This document shows, in pieces, positions 16,473-25,168 of a stretch of DNA of 45,846 nt. The position numbers and the translations under genes were made by a program. This DNA comes from an uncultured Microbacterium sp. (GTDB lineage: Bacteria > Actinomycetota > Actinomycetes > Actinomycetales > Microbacteriaceae), in contig CAJYJO010000036.1 of NCBI GenBank assembly GCA_913774845.1, positions 1 through 45,846 of the forward strand, read 5' to 3'. Within the stretch, counting starts at the first letter, position 1. Each line of letters begins with the position of its first letter. The notes under the pieces were generated by a model that saw nothing but the letters and a program-made list of their open reading frames with translations, was not told the DNA's origin and did no database searches.

Positions 16473-17984
16473 ATGACTCGCACTCCCCTCAAGAACGACC
16501 TCGACGGCTACGAGGTCTGGTTCGTCACCGGCAGCCAGAACCTCTACGGCGAAGAGACGCTGAAGCAGGTCGCCGAGCAGTCGCAGGCCGTCGTCGAGGG
16601 CCTGAACGGCCTGCCGGTGAAGGTCGTCTGGAAGCCCGTGCTGAAGGACTCCGACAGCATCCGGCGCATGGCGCTCGAGATCAACGGCCGCGACGACGTC
16701 ATCGGCGTCATCGCGTGGATGCACACCTTCAGCCCCGCGAAGATGTGGATCTCCGGCCTCGACGCTCTGCAGAAGCCGCTGCTGCACCTGCACACGCAGG
16801 CCAACGTCGAGCTGCCGTGGAACGACATCGACTTCGACTTCATGAACCTCAACCAGGCCGCCCACGGCGACCGCGAGTTCGGGTACATCCAGACGCGTCT
16901 CGGTGTCTCGCGCAAGACGGTCGTCGGCCACGTGTCGAACCCCGCCGTGCGTCAGCAGATCGAGGACTGGGAGCGCGCCGCCGCCGGCTGGACCGCCGCC
17001 CGCACCCTCAAGCTCGCGCGTTTCGGTGACAACATGCGTTTCGTCGCGGTCACCGAGGGCGACAAGACCGAGGCCGAGCTGCGCTTCGGCGTGCAGGTCA
17101 ACACGTGGGGCGTCAACGAGCTCGTCGCGGCCGTCGAGCAGGCATCGGATGCCGACATCGACGCGCTCGTGCAGGAGTACATCGACAGCTACGACGTCGT
17201 GGAGGAGCTCCTCCCCGGCGGCGCGCGTCACCAGTCGCTGCGCGACGGCGCCGCGATCGAGCTCGGCCTGCGCTCGTTCCTCGAGGAGGGCGGCTTCGGC
17301 GCCTTCACCACCTCGTTCGAAGACCTCGGTGCGCTCAAGCAGCTCCCCGGTCTCGCGGTGCAGCGCCTCATGGCCGAGGGCTACGGCTTCGGCGCCGAGG
17401 GCGACTGGAAGACGGCGATCCTCGTGCGCGTCGCGAACGTCATGGGCGCGGGCCTGCCCGGTGGTGCCTCGCTCATGGAGGACTACACCTACGACCTCGT
17501 CCCCGGCTCGGAGCGGATCCTCGGCGCGCACATGCTCGAGGTCTCGCCCTCGCTCACCACGAAGAAGCCGCGCCTCGAGATCCACGAGCTCGGCATCGGC
17601 GGCAAGGACGACCCGGTGCGCCTGGTCTTCACCGCCGACGCGGGTCCGGCGCTCGTCGTCGCGATGAGCGACATGCGCGACCGCTTCCGTCTGGTGGCCA
17701 ACGTCGTCGAGAACGTCGACGCGCCCGACCTGCCGAAGCTCCCCGTCGGCCGCGCCGTGTGGAAGCCCGCCCCCGACTTCGCGACCTCCGCCGGCTGCTG
17801 GCTCGCCGCCGGTGCCGCCCACCACACCGTCATGACGACGGCCGTGGGCATCGAGGTGTTCCGCGACTTCGCCGAAATCGCCAAGACCGAGCTCGTCGTC
17901 ATCGACGACGAGACCACGGTCCGCGGTTTCCAGAGTGAGCTGCGCTGGAACCAGGCGTACTACCGCCTGGCCCAGGGCCTGTAA
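16473..17984 (+). CDS. araA: L-arabinose isomerase
   Basis: Isomerises L-arabinose to L-ribulose in the cytoplasm; a manganese enzyme. At 503 residues it has the standard length. The N-terminus [18 protein letters not shown] is diagnostic. Conserved blocks [18 protein letters not shown] and MEDYTYDL are present, and metal ligands fall in [15 protein letters not shown] (Glu), HMLEVSP (Glu, His) and AAHHTVM (His). AGGAAAG precedes the ATG. It ends the arabinose operon, followed directly by a strong GC-rich hairpin. Confidence 0.97.
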   Translation: MTRTPLKNDLDGYEVWFVTGSQNLYGEETLKQVAEQSQAVVEGLNGLPVKVVWKPVLKDSDSIRRMALEINGRDDVIGVIAWMHTFSPAKMWISGLDALQKPLLHLHTQANVELPWNDIDFDFMNLNQAAHGDREFGYIQTRLGVSRKTVVGHVSNPAVRQQIEDWERAAAGWTAARTLKLARFGDNMRFVAVTEGDKTEAELRFGVQVNTWGVNELVAAVEQASDADIDALVQEYIDSYDVVEELLPGGARHQSLRDGAAIELGLRSFLEEGGFGAFTTSFEDLGALKQLPGLAVQRLMAEGYGFGAEGDWKTAILVRVANVMGAGLPGGASLMEDYTYDLVPGSERILGAHMLEVSPSLTTKKPRLEIHELGIGGKDDPVRLVFTADAGPALVVAMSDMRDRFRLVANVVENVDAPDLPKLPVGRAVWKPAPDFATSAGCWLAAGAAHHTVMTTAVGIEVFRDFAEIAKTELVVIDDETTVRGFQSELRWNQAYYRLAQGL

Positions 17985-17988
17985 GACC

Positions 17989-18023
17989 CGTCGCCCCGGG
18001 TGCCGCACTGCCCCGGGGCGACG
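17989..18023 (+). terminator. Hairpin after araA
   Basis: Perfect 12-bp stem CGTCGCCCCGGG / CCCGGGGCGACG with an 11-nt loop, starting 5 bp after the araA stop. There is no T-tract, as is common for hairpin terminators in very GC-rich actinobacteria. Confidence 0.65.
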
Positions 18024-18211
18024 CGGCGCGGGCGCCTCCCGTTCGCTCGGGACGCGCCCCGCTCGCCGAGGTGCCCCTTACCGCCTCGGTGAGCGGACCG
18101 TGCCCCGGATCCGTGGTGGCGGTGGGCTGCCCTGGATCCGGGGCACTTCCGCGTTGCGGGCTGTGACGAAGACTCGCGCGCGGGGTCCATGGCATCCGGC
18201 GTTCGCGACCC

Positions 18212-18297
18212 GTGTCCCACTTCTGGCGGTGCGTGTCCCAATCGTGGTGGGTCGGCAGGCTCTGGACTGACCATTTTCGGGACATGGATGCCGCTGC
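18212..18297. repeat. 86-bp repeat family 3, copy a
   Basis: Direct repeat with 78 of 86 positions identical to copy b at 18396. It begins GTGTCCCACTT, contains a second GTGTCCCA, and ends TTTTCGGGACATGG then atgccgctgc, so the ends also form the inverted pair TGTCCC/GGGACA. Confidence 0.75.
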
Positions 18298-18300
18298 ACC

Positions 18301-18380
18301 GGGGCTGCGCCTGGGCTGCGCCCGGGGCTGCGCCGGGGCTGCGCCCGGGGCTGCGCCCGGGGCTGCGCCTGGGCTGCGCG
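18301..18380. repeat. Tandem GGGCTGCGCCC repeats
   Basis: Seven imperfect copies of an 11-12-bp unit (G)GGGCTGCGCC(C) lie between the two 86-bp repeats. The tract probably expanded by slippage. No gene is seen in 18024-18211 or 18482-18718, which hold only GC-rich noncoding sequence. Confidence 0.75.
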
Positions 18381-18395
18381 ACCGTAAGCGTGGCT

Positions 18396-18481
18396 GTGTC
18401 CCACTTGTGGCGGTGCGTGTCCCATTTGTGGTGGGTTAGCGGGCTCTCGACTGACCATTTTTGGGACATGGATGCCGCTGC
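18396..18481. repeat. 86-bp repeat family 3, copy b
   Basis: Second copy, same length and orientation as 18212-18297, differing at 8 positions. Several differences fall inside the loop region while the TGTCCC/GGGACA ends are kept. Confidence 0.75.
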
Positions 18482-18718
18482 TTCGGCCCGCTCAGCGTGG
18501 GGAGAACGACGACAAGGCGTGGCGCTACGCCGCGTCATCGCTGCGGCTGCCGGCGGTCACGAGCGACGCCCTCGGCACCCGACGGTCGCAGAATGAAGAG
18601 GATGTCCCCCGCCCCGCGGAGCTCCGGCATCAGACGGTGTCGTCTCGGGGCGGGTTGGCCCGCCCCGGGCGCGATATCTCCTCCCCGAGCCACAGAACGC
18701 GCCCCTACCCGGCCGTGC

Positions 18719-20254
18719 CTACAGCCGCTGACCCAGCGCCCACAGGCGGTCGGCGCGACCCGAGATCGCCTCCGACAGCGCGAACGCCTGCGAGTCGGTG
18801 AGGGATGCCACGTAGTCCACGATCCCGCGGGATCGCGCGAGCGTCTCGGCCTCGGCATCCGAGGGCCGGCGCTCGGCGGGGAGGGCCGCGTACTGCTCGT
18901 GGGCCAGGGCGATCAGCTCGCGTAGGCGCCGCGGGGTGCGGGCGCGGTCGAGGTCGTCGTCGAGCCACTCGCCGAGGGCGCGCACCGAGCGGGCGAGGAT
19001 GCGGCTCATGCCGCGCTGCTGGATCGCCAGGTCGGGGCGGCTCAGCACGAAGCGCTTGTGCACGAACTTCAGCACCTCGACGTGGTGCCACGCCCACGGG
19101 GAGAGCACCACGGGTCCCGCCCGGGGCGTGTCGAGGGGGCGCAGGCGCGCGGACTCCTGGAACCGCCGGATCCAGCGATCGGTGAAGGCCGCGAGCCGGC
19201 GCTCGGCCGTCAACGAGCCGTCGAACGGGCGGGCGAGCAGGTCGGTGACCATGTCGGCATCCACGTCGCTGACGGCGGCGAGGAACGCCTCGTCGTCGGC
19301 GATCCACGGGTCGTCGCGGCGCATCTTGCGGCGCAGGCGTTCGAGTCCCGCCCCGGGCTGGAGCTCGGCGCGCACCTCGGCGTCGTCGCGCTCGCGCCAT
19401 TCGAGCACGTCGTCGAGCCAGCCGCGGAACTCCGCCGCGATGGGCGCGTGGTCGAGGATCCCCGCGCGGTAGAAGTCGTCGACGTCGTGCACCGAATAGG
19501 CGATGTCGTCGGCGAGGTCCATCACGGCGCCCTCGATGCTCTGGCGCAGGGGCTCGGCATCCACCCCCTGTCGGGCCTCATCCAGGTCGGCGAGATCGAG
19601 GTCGTACGCGGAGTACTTGTGCACCCGGTACGCGCCGTCGGGGGAGCGACGGATGCCGCGCGGCGGGCCGCTCCGCTCCACGTCGGCCGCCTCGACCGAC
19701 GGTGCCCACGGGTACTTCGCCGAGGCCGCGCGCACGGCGGCGGTGAGGTTGAGTCCGCGGGGGGCGTTCTCGATCACATCGAGCGCGGTGAGGATGCGGT
19801 ACGTCTGCGCGTTGCCCTCGAACCCGTCGGGCAGGCCCAGCTCGGTGCGCGCCAGGCGATCGAGGGTCGCTTCGCCGAGGTGCCCGAAGGGCGGGTGGCC
19901 CAGGTCGTGGGCGTAGGCCGCGGCCTCGACGACCGTGGCGTTGCAGACGTCGCCCTCGCCGGCCTGGCGCGAGCGGGTATTGAGCTGCAGGGCGACGACC
20001 CGGGCGATCGCGCTGACCTTGAGCGTGTGGGTGAGGCGGTTGTGCACCGGCGCCCCGCCGATCGACGGCGACACCACCTGCGTCACGGCCGATAACCGCG
20101 AGAAGTACGGCGAGAACTGGATGCGCTCGAGATCGATCGACCACGGGTCGGCGCGGGCGTCGTCGTGGTCGGGGTGGATCCGGGATGCCGCGTTGCCGAC
20201 GACTCCGTCGCGCTCGGGGCTCGACCCGGTGGTGGGGGCATCGTCGTGCGGCAT
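18719..20254 (-). CDS. Deoxyguanosinetriphosphate triphosphohydrolase-like HD protein
   Basis: Cleaves dNTPs to deoxynucleosides and triphosphate, influencing dNTP pools. It is 511 residues. The N-terminal FSPYFSRLSAVTQVV motif, HNRLTHTLKV (71-80), the metal-binding HD pair in AAYAHDLGHPPFGHLGE (His116-Asp117) and EGNAQTYRIL are characteristic of the dGTPase family. The later segment DLADDIAYSVHDVDDFY carries further HD-domain ligands. Start 20254 has GAGAGGA upstream. It is longer than many bacterial homologues (about 420-500), the extra length being an Asp-rich N-terminus and a C-terminal helical region. Confidence 0.9.
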   Translation of the reverse strand: MPHDDAPTTGSSPERDGVVGNAASRIHPDHDDARADPWSIDLERIQFSPYFSRLSAVTQVVSPSIGGAPVHNRLTHTLKVSAIARVVALQLNTRSRQAGEGDVCNATVVEAAAYAHDLGHPPFGHLGEATLDRLARTELGLPDGFEGNAQTYRILTALDVIENAPRGLNLTAAVRAASAKYPWAPSVEAADVERSGPPRGIRRSPDGAYRVHKYSAYDLDLADLDEARQGVDAEPLRQSIEGAVMDLADDIAYSVHDVDDFYRAGILDHAPIAAEFRGWLDDVLEWRERDDAEVRAELQPGAGLERLRRKMRRDDPWIADDEAFLAAVSDVDADMVTDLLARPFDGSLTAERRLAAFTDRWIRRFQESARLRPLDTPRAGPVVLSPWAWHHVEVLKFVHKRFVLSRPDLAIQQRGMSRILARSVRALGEWLDDDLDRARTPRRLRELIALAHEQYAALPAERRPSDAEAETLARSRGIVDYVASLTDSQAFALSEAISGRADRLWALGQRL

Positions 20255-20409
20255 ATCCGATCCTCTCGCGGCGTCGACGCCGTGGCTCCACGCTAACGGG
20301 CCGTTTCGGCTGGTTCGTTCCCCGTTGACGGCCCGCCTGCTCCCGCGGATGGGCAATGGAGCCCAGCGTTGAGCAAAAGGAGTAGTCGCCCTGACGACAG
20401 CCGTCTGAA

Positions 20410-21054
20410 TCAGCTGCGCGAAACAGGCCCGGAATCGACAACTCGTCCCCGCCCCGATCGGGCGAGCAATGCCTGGTCGTCACGAAGGGGAAGCAACGGA
20501 TAGTCGGCACCGTACGTCTTGAGGGTCCGGTCGATGAGTTCCGGAGGGTATGGCGGCAACAGCCCGTCAGCGTGGGGGACGACAACCTGGTTGACCAGAG
20601 CGAGTCCGCGGAGGTCTGTCAGTGCCGGGCCATCGGCGGGGTCATCCATCAGCGACGCCGGCGTGACGTCAGGGCCGGCCACGATAGACCCCGCGCTGGC
20701 CCCGATGTACGGCAGCCCAGCTCGGACGCGATCACTCAGCACCTTCCCGCCTCCCGTCGCCTGCAAGGCTTCGAGCAGCGCGAACGTGCTCCCGCTCGCG
20801 ACGTACACGGCATCGAGGCCAGCCGACACTCGATCGAGTTCACTCGCTGGCATGTCGCGAACCGTGATTCGGACCAGCTCGTGCCCCAGGCCTTCCCACG
20901 CCTCATACTCCTCCTCGACAAAGGGCGCGTCGGGGAAAGCCGCCTGAGCGTCATCGACGTACCCCACACGAAGTGGGCGACGCGAGGGGGCAATCAGCCC
21001 CTCGAGGAAAGGCGCGACGGCCCCCATGTGACGAGAAAGCAGAAGGATGTTCAC
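20410..21054 (-). CDS. Peptidase S51 family protein (peptidase E-like)
   Basis: Cytoplasmic serine peptidase-like protein of 214 residues. The nucleophile motif is GASAGSIVAG (Ser120), and VYVASGSTFALLEAL and VNQVVVPHAD match other conserved blocks; peptidase E cleaves Asp-X dipeptides. The GTG start at 21054 has no ribosome site but a TAGCCT box exactly 6 bp upstream, suggesting a leaderless transcript. The coding sequence has somewhat more mixed third positions than its neighbours, a mild sign of different origin. The 155-bp gap to the dGTPase start holds nothing recognisable. Confidence 0.82.
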   Translation of the reverse strand: MNILLLSRHMGAVAPFLEGLIAPSRRPLRVGYVDDAQAAFPDAPFVEEEYEAWEGLGHELVRITVRDMPASELDRVSAGLDAVYVASGSTFALLEALQATGGGKVLSDRVRAGLPYIGASAGSIVAGPDVTPASLMDDPADGPALTDLRGLALVNQVVVPHADGLLPPYPPELIDRTLKTYGADYPLLPLRDDQALLARSGRGRVVDSGPVSRS

Positions 21055-21215
21055 ACCGCCAGGCTAGGCGCGACCTCCGACATGATCCGACGATCGAGAG
21101 CGCGAGCCGAGCGAACCGCCACAAGCATGCACCGAGCACCGCCACACCGGACGCAAGCTCACACTCCGCGGGGCCAGCCCGGTGCGGGGCCGCGGTCGGC
21201 GGAGCGCGCCGTGGT

Positions 21216-21303
21216 CGTGCGAAACTCCTGAGTTCTCGGGGCGGCGGCGCCATTTTGGGGCGGGGGAGGGGCTCGGCGGGCGCTTTCTCAGGAGTTTCGC
21301 ACG
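21216..21303. repeat. Palindromic element family 2, copy b
   Basis: An 88-bp element with perfect 17-bp arms CGTGCGAAACTCCTGAG and CTCAGGAGTTTCGCACG separated by 54 bp. It has the same arms and exact length as the copy at 13193. It lies in the 318-bp spacer 21055-21372; nothing else is recognised there. Confidence 0.85.
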
Positions 21304-21372
21304 GCCCAGCGGCCTCAGCCGCGCCCCGGGCCACACCCGGCGGCGCGGCGGACAGTCCCGGGCCGCGCCGGA

Positions 21373-22086
21373 TCAGCGCGCGGCCAGGCGGTACAGCACC
21401 TCGGGGCGGCCGCGGGCGCCGAAGCGGTGCGAGACGTCGATCTCGCCGCGGGCCACGAGCACGTCGAGATACCGCCGCACCGTCGCGCGAGAGGCACCCG
21501 ACGCGGCCGCGATGTCTCGCGCGCTCGCCGGGGTCACGGGGTGAAGAGCTGCCCGGACGGTGTGCATGGTCGACTCCGCGAGCCCCTTGGGGAGGAGGGC
21601 TTCGGATGCCGCGACCGTGCGCACCGGAGACGTCACCGGTGAGACCAGCCCGTCGATGTCGCCCTGGCCCATGCTGACCGGCACCTCGGCGGGCCGTTCC
21701 GCGCGGCCGCGGCGGTACTCCTCGAGACGACGCACGAACGCTTCGCGCGTGAAGGGCTTGGCGAGGTACCCGACGACGTGCGCCGCCGCGGCCTGACGGA
21801 TCGTGAGGGTGTCGCGGGCGGAGCTGATGACGAGCACGTCGACGTCCCACTCGCGCACGAGCCGCAATCGGTGCAGCACCTCGACGCCGCTGAAGTCGGG
21901 GAGATTCATGTCGAGCAGCACGAGGTCGACGTCGCTTCCCGCCGCGAGCGCCGCCCCCGCGGAGCCGGTGCGGGCTGTCCCCACGAGGCGAAACCCGGGC
22001 AGCGCGTCGAGATACGCGGTGTGCAACCGCACCACCGCGGGGTCGTCGTCGACGATGATCGTGCGGATCACGGCATCCGGACTCAT
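21373..22086 (-). CDS. CitB/DcuR-type response regulator (tricarboxylate module)
   Basis: DNA-binding partner of the sensor kinase just upstream. The receiver domain (about 8-125) has acidic residues in IIVDDDPAV, phosphoacceptor Asp59 in VLLDMNLPDFSG and the conserved Lys in GYLAKPFT. The C-terminal 80 residues contain a winged helix (SARDIAAASGASRATVRRYLDVL) typical of the CitB group. It is transcribed after the kinase (43-bp gap) and divergently from tctCBA, so these transport genes are the likely target. Confidence 0.92.
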   Translation of the reverse strand: MSPDAVIRTIIVDDDPAVVRLHTAYLDALPGFRLVGTARTGSAGAALAAGSDVDLVLLDMNLPDFSGVEVLHRLRLVREWDVDVLVISSARDTLTIRQAAAAHVVGYLAKPFTREAFVRRLEEYRRGRAERPAEVPVSMGQGDIDGLVSPVTSPVRTVAASEALLPKGLAESTMHTVRAALHPVTPASARDIAAASGASRATVRRYLDVLVARGEIDVSHRFGARGRPEVLYRLAAR

Positions 22087-22129
22087 CCGCGCCCCCTCCC
22101 CGGCGATCCGTGCGCGCGGGAATCCCGGA

Positions 22130-23359
22130 TCACGGCCGCGCCCCCACGCGCGGCAACTCCACGGTGAAGCGCGCCCCGCCCGAGGCGGACCGCCCGACCG
22201 TCACCGAGCCTCCGCGCGCTCCCGCGATCCGGCGCACGAGGTCGAGCCCCACGCCCCGCTCCGCGCCGGCCTTCGAGCTGACCCCGCGGTCGAAGATGCG
22301 GGCCCTGTCCGCGGGGGCGACGCCGGGGCCGTCGTCGGCGACGTCGATCGTCAGCCGCTCGTCGCCCGCGAGCAGGAGCACGTCGATGCGTCCGCCCGTG
22401 CCCGCGGCCTCGGCCGCGTTGCGGACGAGGTTCCCCACGACCGTCAGCACCTCGTCGTCGACGCTCCCGCGCGGCACGAGGCTCGCGGGGTCCACCCGCA
22501 GCCCCGGGACCTCGGCGGCCAGCCCGTCCAGCAGCGCGCGCAGCGCCCGATCGTCGATCGACAGGCCGGATGCCACGGGCGCCAGCCCGCCGATGTAGGT
22601 CAGCGCCTCTCCGGTCTCGCCCTCGGCCACGAGCCCGCGGATCACGTGCAGGCGCGTGTGGAACTCGTGCGTCTGGTCGCGGAGCGCCCGGGAGATCCGC
22701 CGCTGTGTCTCGAGCTCGCGCGCGTCCGCCTCGAGGCGCCGCACGCGTCGGCGAAGCGCCGCGGTCAGCAGCCCGCTGAGCACCACGCCCAGCACGATGG
22801 AGCCCGCCACCCAGGGGAGCATCCCTCCGACCGCCTCGTCGAAGCTGCGCGAGATCTCCGACTCCAGCACCCCCACCGACGCCGACCCCACCACGGTGGC
22901 ACCCGCGCGCACCGGCACCTTCGCCCGCAGGCTCGGTCCGATGGTCCCGGTCTCCGTGCCGAGGAAGGTCTCTCCGGCCAGCACCGCCGTGGCATCCGTC
23001 GACACCGTGCGTCCCCGCTCGACGGGATTCGGGTGGGTGAGCCGGATGCCACGGGCGTCGGTGACCACGACATAGTCGACGCCGGATGCCGCGGCGACGA
23101 CGTCGGCGAGTGGTTGCAGGTCGGCGGTGGCGGCGTCCGTGTCGAGCAGCACCGCGCGCTGCACCTGGTCGAGTTCGACGAGGCTCGTGGCGACGTCGAG
23201 CACGCGTTCCTCGGTCGCGGCGCGGATGCTGCGTTCCTGCACCGACATCGCGACGAGCGTGGTGGCGAGGACGCACACGAGCACGACCGTGCACTGCAGA
23301 GCGAGCAGGACGGCGAGGCGCACGCGCACGGGCGCGCGGTCGGGGCGGGTGATCGACAT
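22130..23359 (-). CDS. CitA/DcuS-type sensor histidine kinase (tricarboxylate module)
   Basis: Membrane sensor, 409 residues. One transmembrane helix at about 15-38, an extracytoplasmic sensory domain (about 40-165, with DYVVVTDARGIRLTHPNP as in carboxylate-sensing PAS/Cache domains), and a second helix at about 172-195. A SpoOB-type phosphoacceptor region ALRDQTHEFHTRLHVIRGL and a HATPase_c domain (NLVRNAAEAA, VADDGPGVAP, GVGLDLVRRI) follow. The ATG at 23359 has an ideal AGGAGG 5 bp upstream; the longer frame is rejected. There is no cytoplasmic PAS, unlike the kinase at 33101. It probably senses a di- or tricarboxylate. Confidence 0.92.
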   Translation of the reverse strand: MSITRPDRAPVRVRLAVLLALQCTVVLVCVLATTLVAMSVQERSIRAATEERVLDVATSLVELDQVQRAVLLDTDAATADLQPLADVVAAASGVDYVVVTDARGIRLTHPNPVERGRTVSTDATAVLAGETFLGTETGTIGPSLRAKVPVRAGATVVGSASVGVLESEISRSFDEAVGGMLPWVAGSIVLGVVLSGLLTAALRRRVRRLEADARELETQRRISRALRDQTHEFHTRLHVIRGLVAEGETGEALTYIGGLAPVASGLSIDDRALRALLDGLAAEVPGLRVDPASLVPRGSVDDEVLTVVGNLVRNAAEAAGTGGRIDVLLLAGDERLTIDVADDGPGVAPADRARIFDRGVSSKAGAERGVGLDLVRRIAGARGGSVTVGRSASGGARFTVELPRVGARP

Positions 23360-23501
23360 GGGCACCTCCTCGTGCACGGCGCTCGGGGAGCGGATCGTCG
23401 TGAGCATCAAAGAGCGCAAAGGCTCTCGAGCGCGCCGCCGGGGGAGAGGCGCTGACAACCTAGCTTCTCATCCGGCAACGATGATGTCCCGGGAGGGCTT
23501 G

Positions 23502-24530
23502 ATGCAGCATCCGACGCCAGCAGAGGCGCAGCGCCCCGCGCGCTCCCCTCGACGCCGCCGCGTGACGGGAGCCGTGGTGGGCGTGGTCGCCGCGGGTCTG
23601 TTCGTCACCGCGAGCCTCAGTGCCGCCGCGACCGGCGGGGTGGCCAACCCGCGCACCAAGCTCACCATCGTGGCCCCGGCCGCCCCGGGCGGCGGCTGGG
23701 ACACCTTCGGGCGCGAGGCCCAGCAGGTGATGCGCGAAGAGGGGATCGCCGGTGCCGTGCAGGTGATGAACATCCCCGGTGCCGCCGGAACGATCGGCCT
23801 CGGGGCCGTCGCCGAGATGGGCGACCGGCACGACATCATGCTCGTCACCGGAGGCGTGATGGTGGGTGGGGTCATCGTCAACCGCTCGCCCGTGAGCCTC
23901 GAGGACGTGCGGCCCATCGTGCGCCTCGCCGACGATTTCAACGTGCTGGTCGTGCCGGGCGACTCTCCGTTCCAGACGCTCGACGACTTCATGCAGGCGT
24001 TCCTCGCGAACCCGGAGGGAACGGCGATCGCGGGCGGATCGCTCGGCGGCATCGACCACCTGCTCGCCGGCATGCTCGCCCAGCAGGGCGGCATCGACGC
24101 GCAGCGCGTCAATTACCTCGACTACGCCGGCGGTGGCGAGGTCGTCACCTCGCTCCTGTCGCACACGACCCAGGCAGGGCTCTCGGGCTACAACGACTTC
24201 CGCGACCAGATCGAGTCGGGCAACCTCCGCGCCCTCGCGCTGTCGGCCGAGGAGCCCCTCGACGACGTCGACGTGCCGACCTTCCGCGAGCAGGGCGTCG
24301 ACGTCGCGATGTCCAACTGGCGCGGGCTCGTGGCGCCGCCGGGCATCGACGACGAGGTGCACGCCGAGCTGGTGGCCATGGCATCCGAGATGCGCGAGAC
24401 CGAGGCCTGGCAGGAGGTGCTCACCCGCAACAGCTGGGTCGACAGCTTCCTCGCCGGTGACGAGTTCGCCGCCTACCTGTCGGCGGAGACCGAACGCACG
24501 ACCGCGATCATGAAGGAGCTGGGTCTGTGA
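23502..24530 (+). CDS. tctC: Tripartite tricarboxylate transporter substrate-binding protein
   Basis: Extracytoplasmic binding protein of a TTT/TctCBA importer. A basic RRRR stretch and a hydrophobic helix around residues 25-50 form the export signal; no lipobox Cys is seen, so the protein may remain N-terminally anchored or be cleaved after an Ala-rich site. The mature part begins LTIVAPAAPGGGWDTFGR, the TctC signature, and includes NIPGAAGTIGLG. The ATG at 23502 was chosen because GGGAGGG precedes it; ATGs at 23481 and 23484 are alternatives. Its stop overlaps the tctB start by 4 bp. The likely ligand is a tri- or dicarboxylate. Confidence 0.9.
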   Translation: MQHPTPAEAQRPARSPRRRRVTGAVVGVVAAGLFVTASLSAAATGGVANPRTKLTIVAPAAPGGGWDTFGREAQQVMREEGIAGAVQVMNIPGAAGTIGLGAVAEMGDRHDIMLVTGGVMVGGVIVNRSPVSLEDVRPIVRLADDFNVLVVPGDSPFQTLDDFMQAFLANPEGTAIAGGSLGGIDHLLAGMLAQQGGIDAQRVNYLDYAGGGEVVTSLLSHTTQAGLSGYNDFRDQIESGNLRALALSAEEPLDDVDVPTFREQGVDVAMSNWRGLVAPPGIDDEVHAELVAMASEMRETEAWQEVLTRNSWVDSFLAGDEFAAYLSAETERTTAIMKELGL

Positions 24531-25168
24531 CCGAACCGTCCACCCTCACCACGGGGTCGCTGCGTGTGCAGCGGACACCCCGCTGGTACACCGGCCGCAG
24601 CGAGCTGGTGGTCGTCGCGGGGGTTTTCGTCCTCGCCGCGTTCCTGACGTTCGGTACCGCCACCATGCGGGTGCCCGCCGACGTCGCCTTCCCCGGCCCC
24701 CGGTTCTTCCCGATGCTCGTCAGCGGCTTCCTCTGGCTCGCCGGCATCGGGCTTCTCGTCGAGGTGCTGCGCACGAGCCGCCGCGCGCACGTCGCCGGTG
24801 ACCCCGTCGAGATCTCGAACGAGATGCTCGAGGACCTCGGCGCGATCGACGAGACGGGCGAGCTGCGGGTCGTTTCTCCCGAGGACGTGGCGTCGCCGTC
24901 GAAGCCGGCGTCGGTGGATTGGCGCACGCTCGGCATCACCGTGGCGGGTCTCGCCGGCTTCATCGTCGTGCTCCCCGTGCTCGGCTGGATCTTCTCGGCT
25001 GCCGCGCTCTTCTGGGTCATCTCATGGGCGTTCGGCAGTCGCCGGCCCCTGCTCGACATCGGTGTGAGCGTCATCGTGTCGTCGCTCGTGCAGCTCGCGT
25101 TCGGGGCGGGCCTAGGTCTGTCGCTTCCCGCCGGCATCCTGGAAGGACTCTCGCCGTGGATCAGCTGA
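24527..25168 (+). CDS. tctB: Tripartite tricarboxylate transporter small membrane subunit
   Basis: Small membrane subunit of the TctCBA importer, 213 residues with about four hydrophobic segments (near 25-45, 60-82, 145-180 and 185-205). An N-terminal GTG overlaps the tctC stop. The loop between the second and third helices is long and acidic. DVAFPGPRFFPMLVSG after the first helix matches the conserved TctB pattern. Its end overlaps the tctA start by 13 bp, so the three subunits are translationally coupled. Confidence 0.88.
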   Translation: MTEPSTLTTGSLRVQRTPRWYTGRSELVVVAGVFVLAAFLTFGTATMRVPADVAFPGPRFFPMLVSGFLWLAGIGLLVEVLRTSRRAHVAGDPVEISNEMLEDLGAIDETGELRVVSPEDVASPSKPASVDWRTLGITVAGLAGFIVVLPVLGWIFSAAALFWVISWAFGSRRPLLDIGVSVIVSSLVQLAFGAGLGLSLPAGILEGLSPWIS

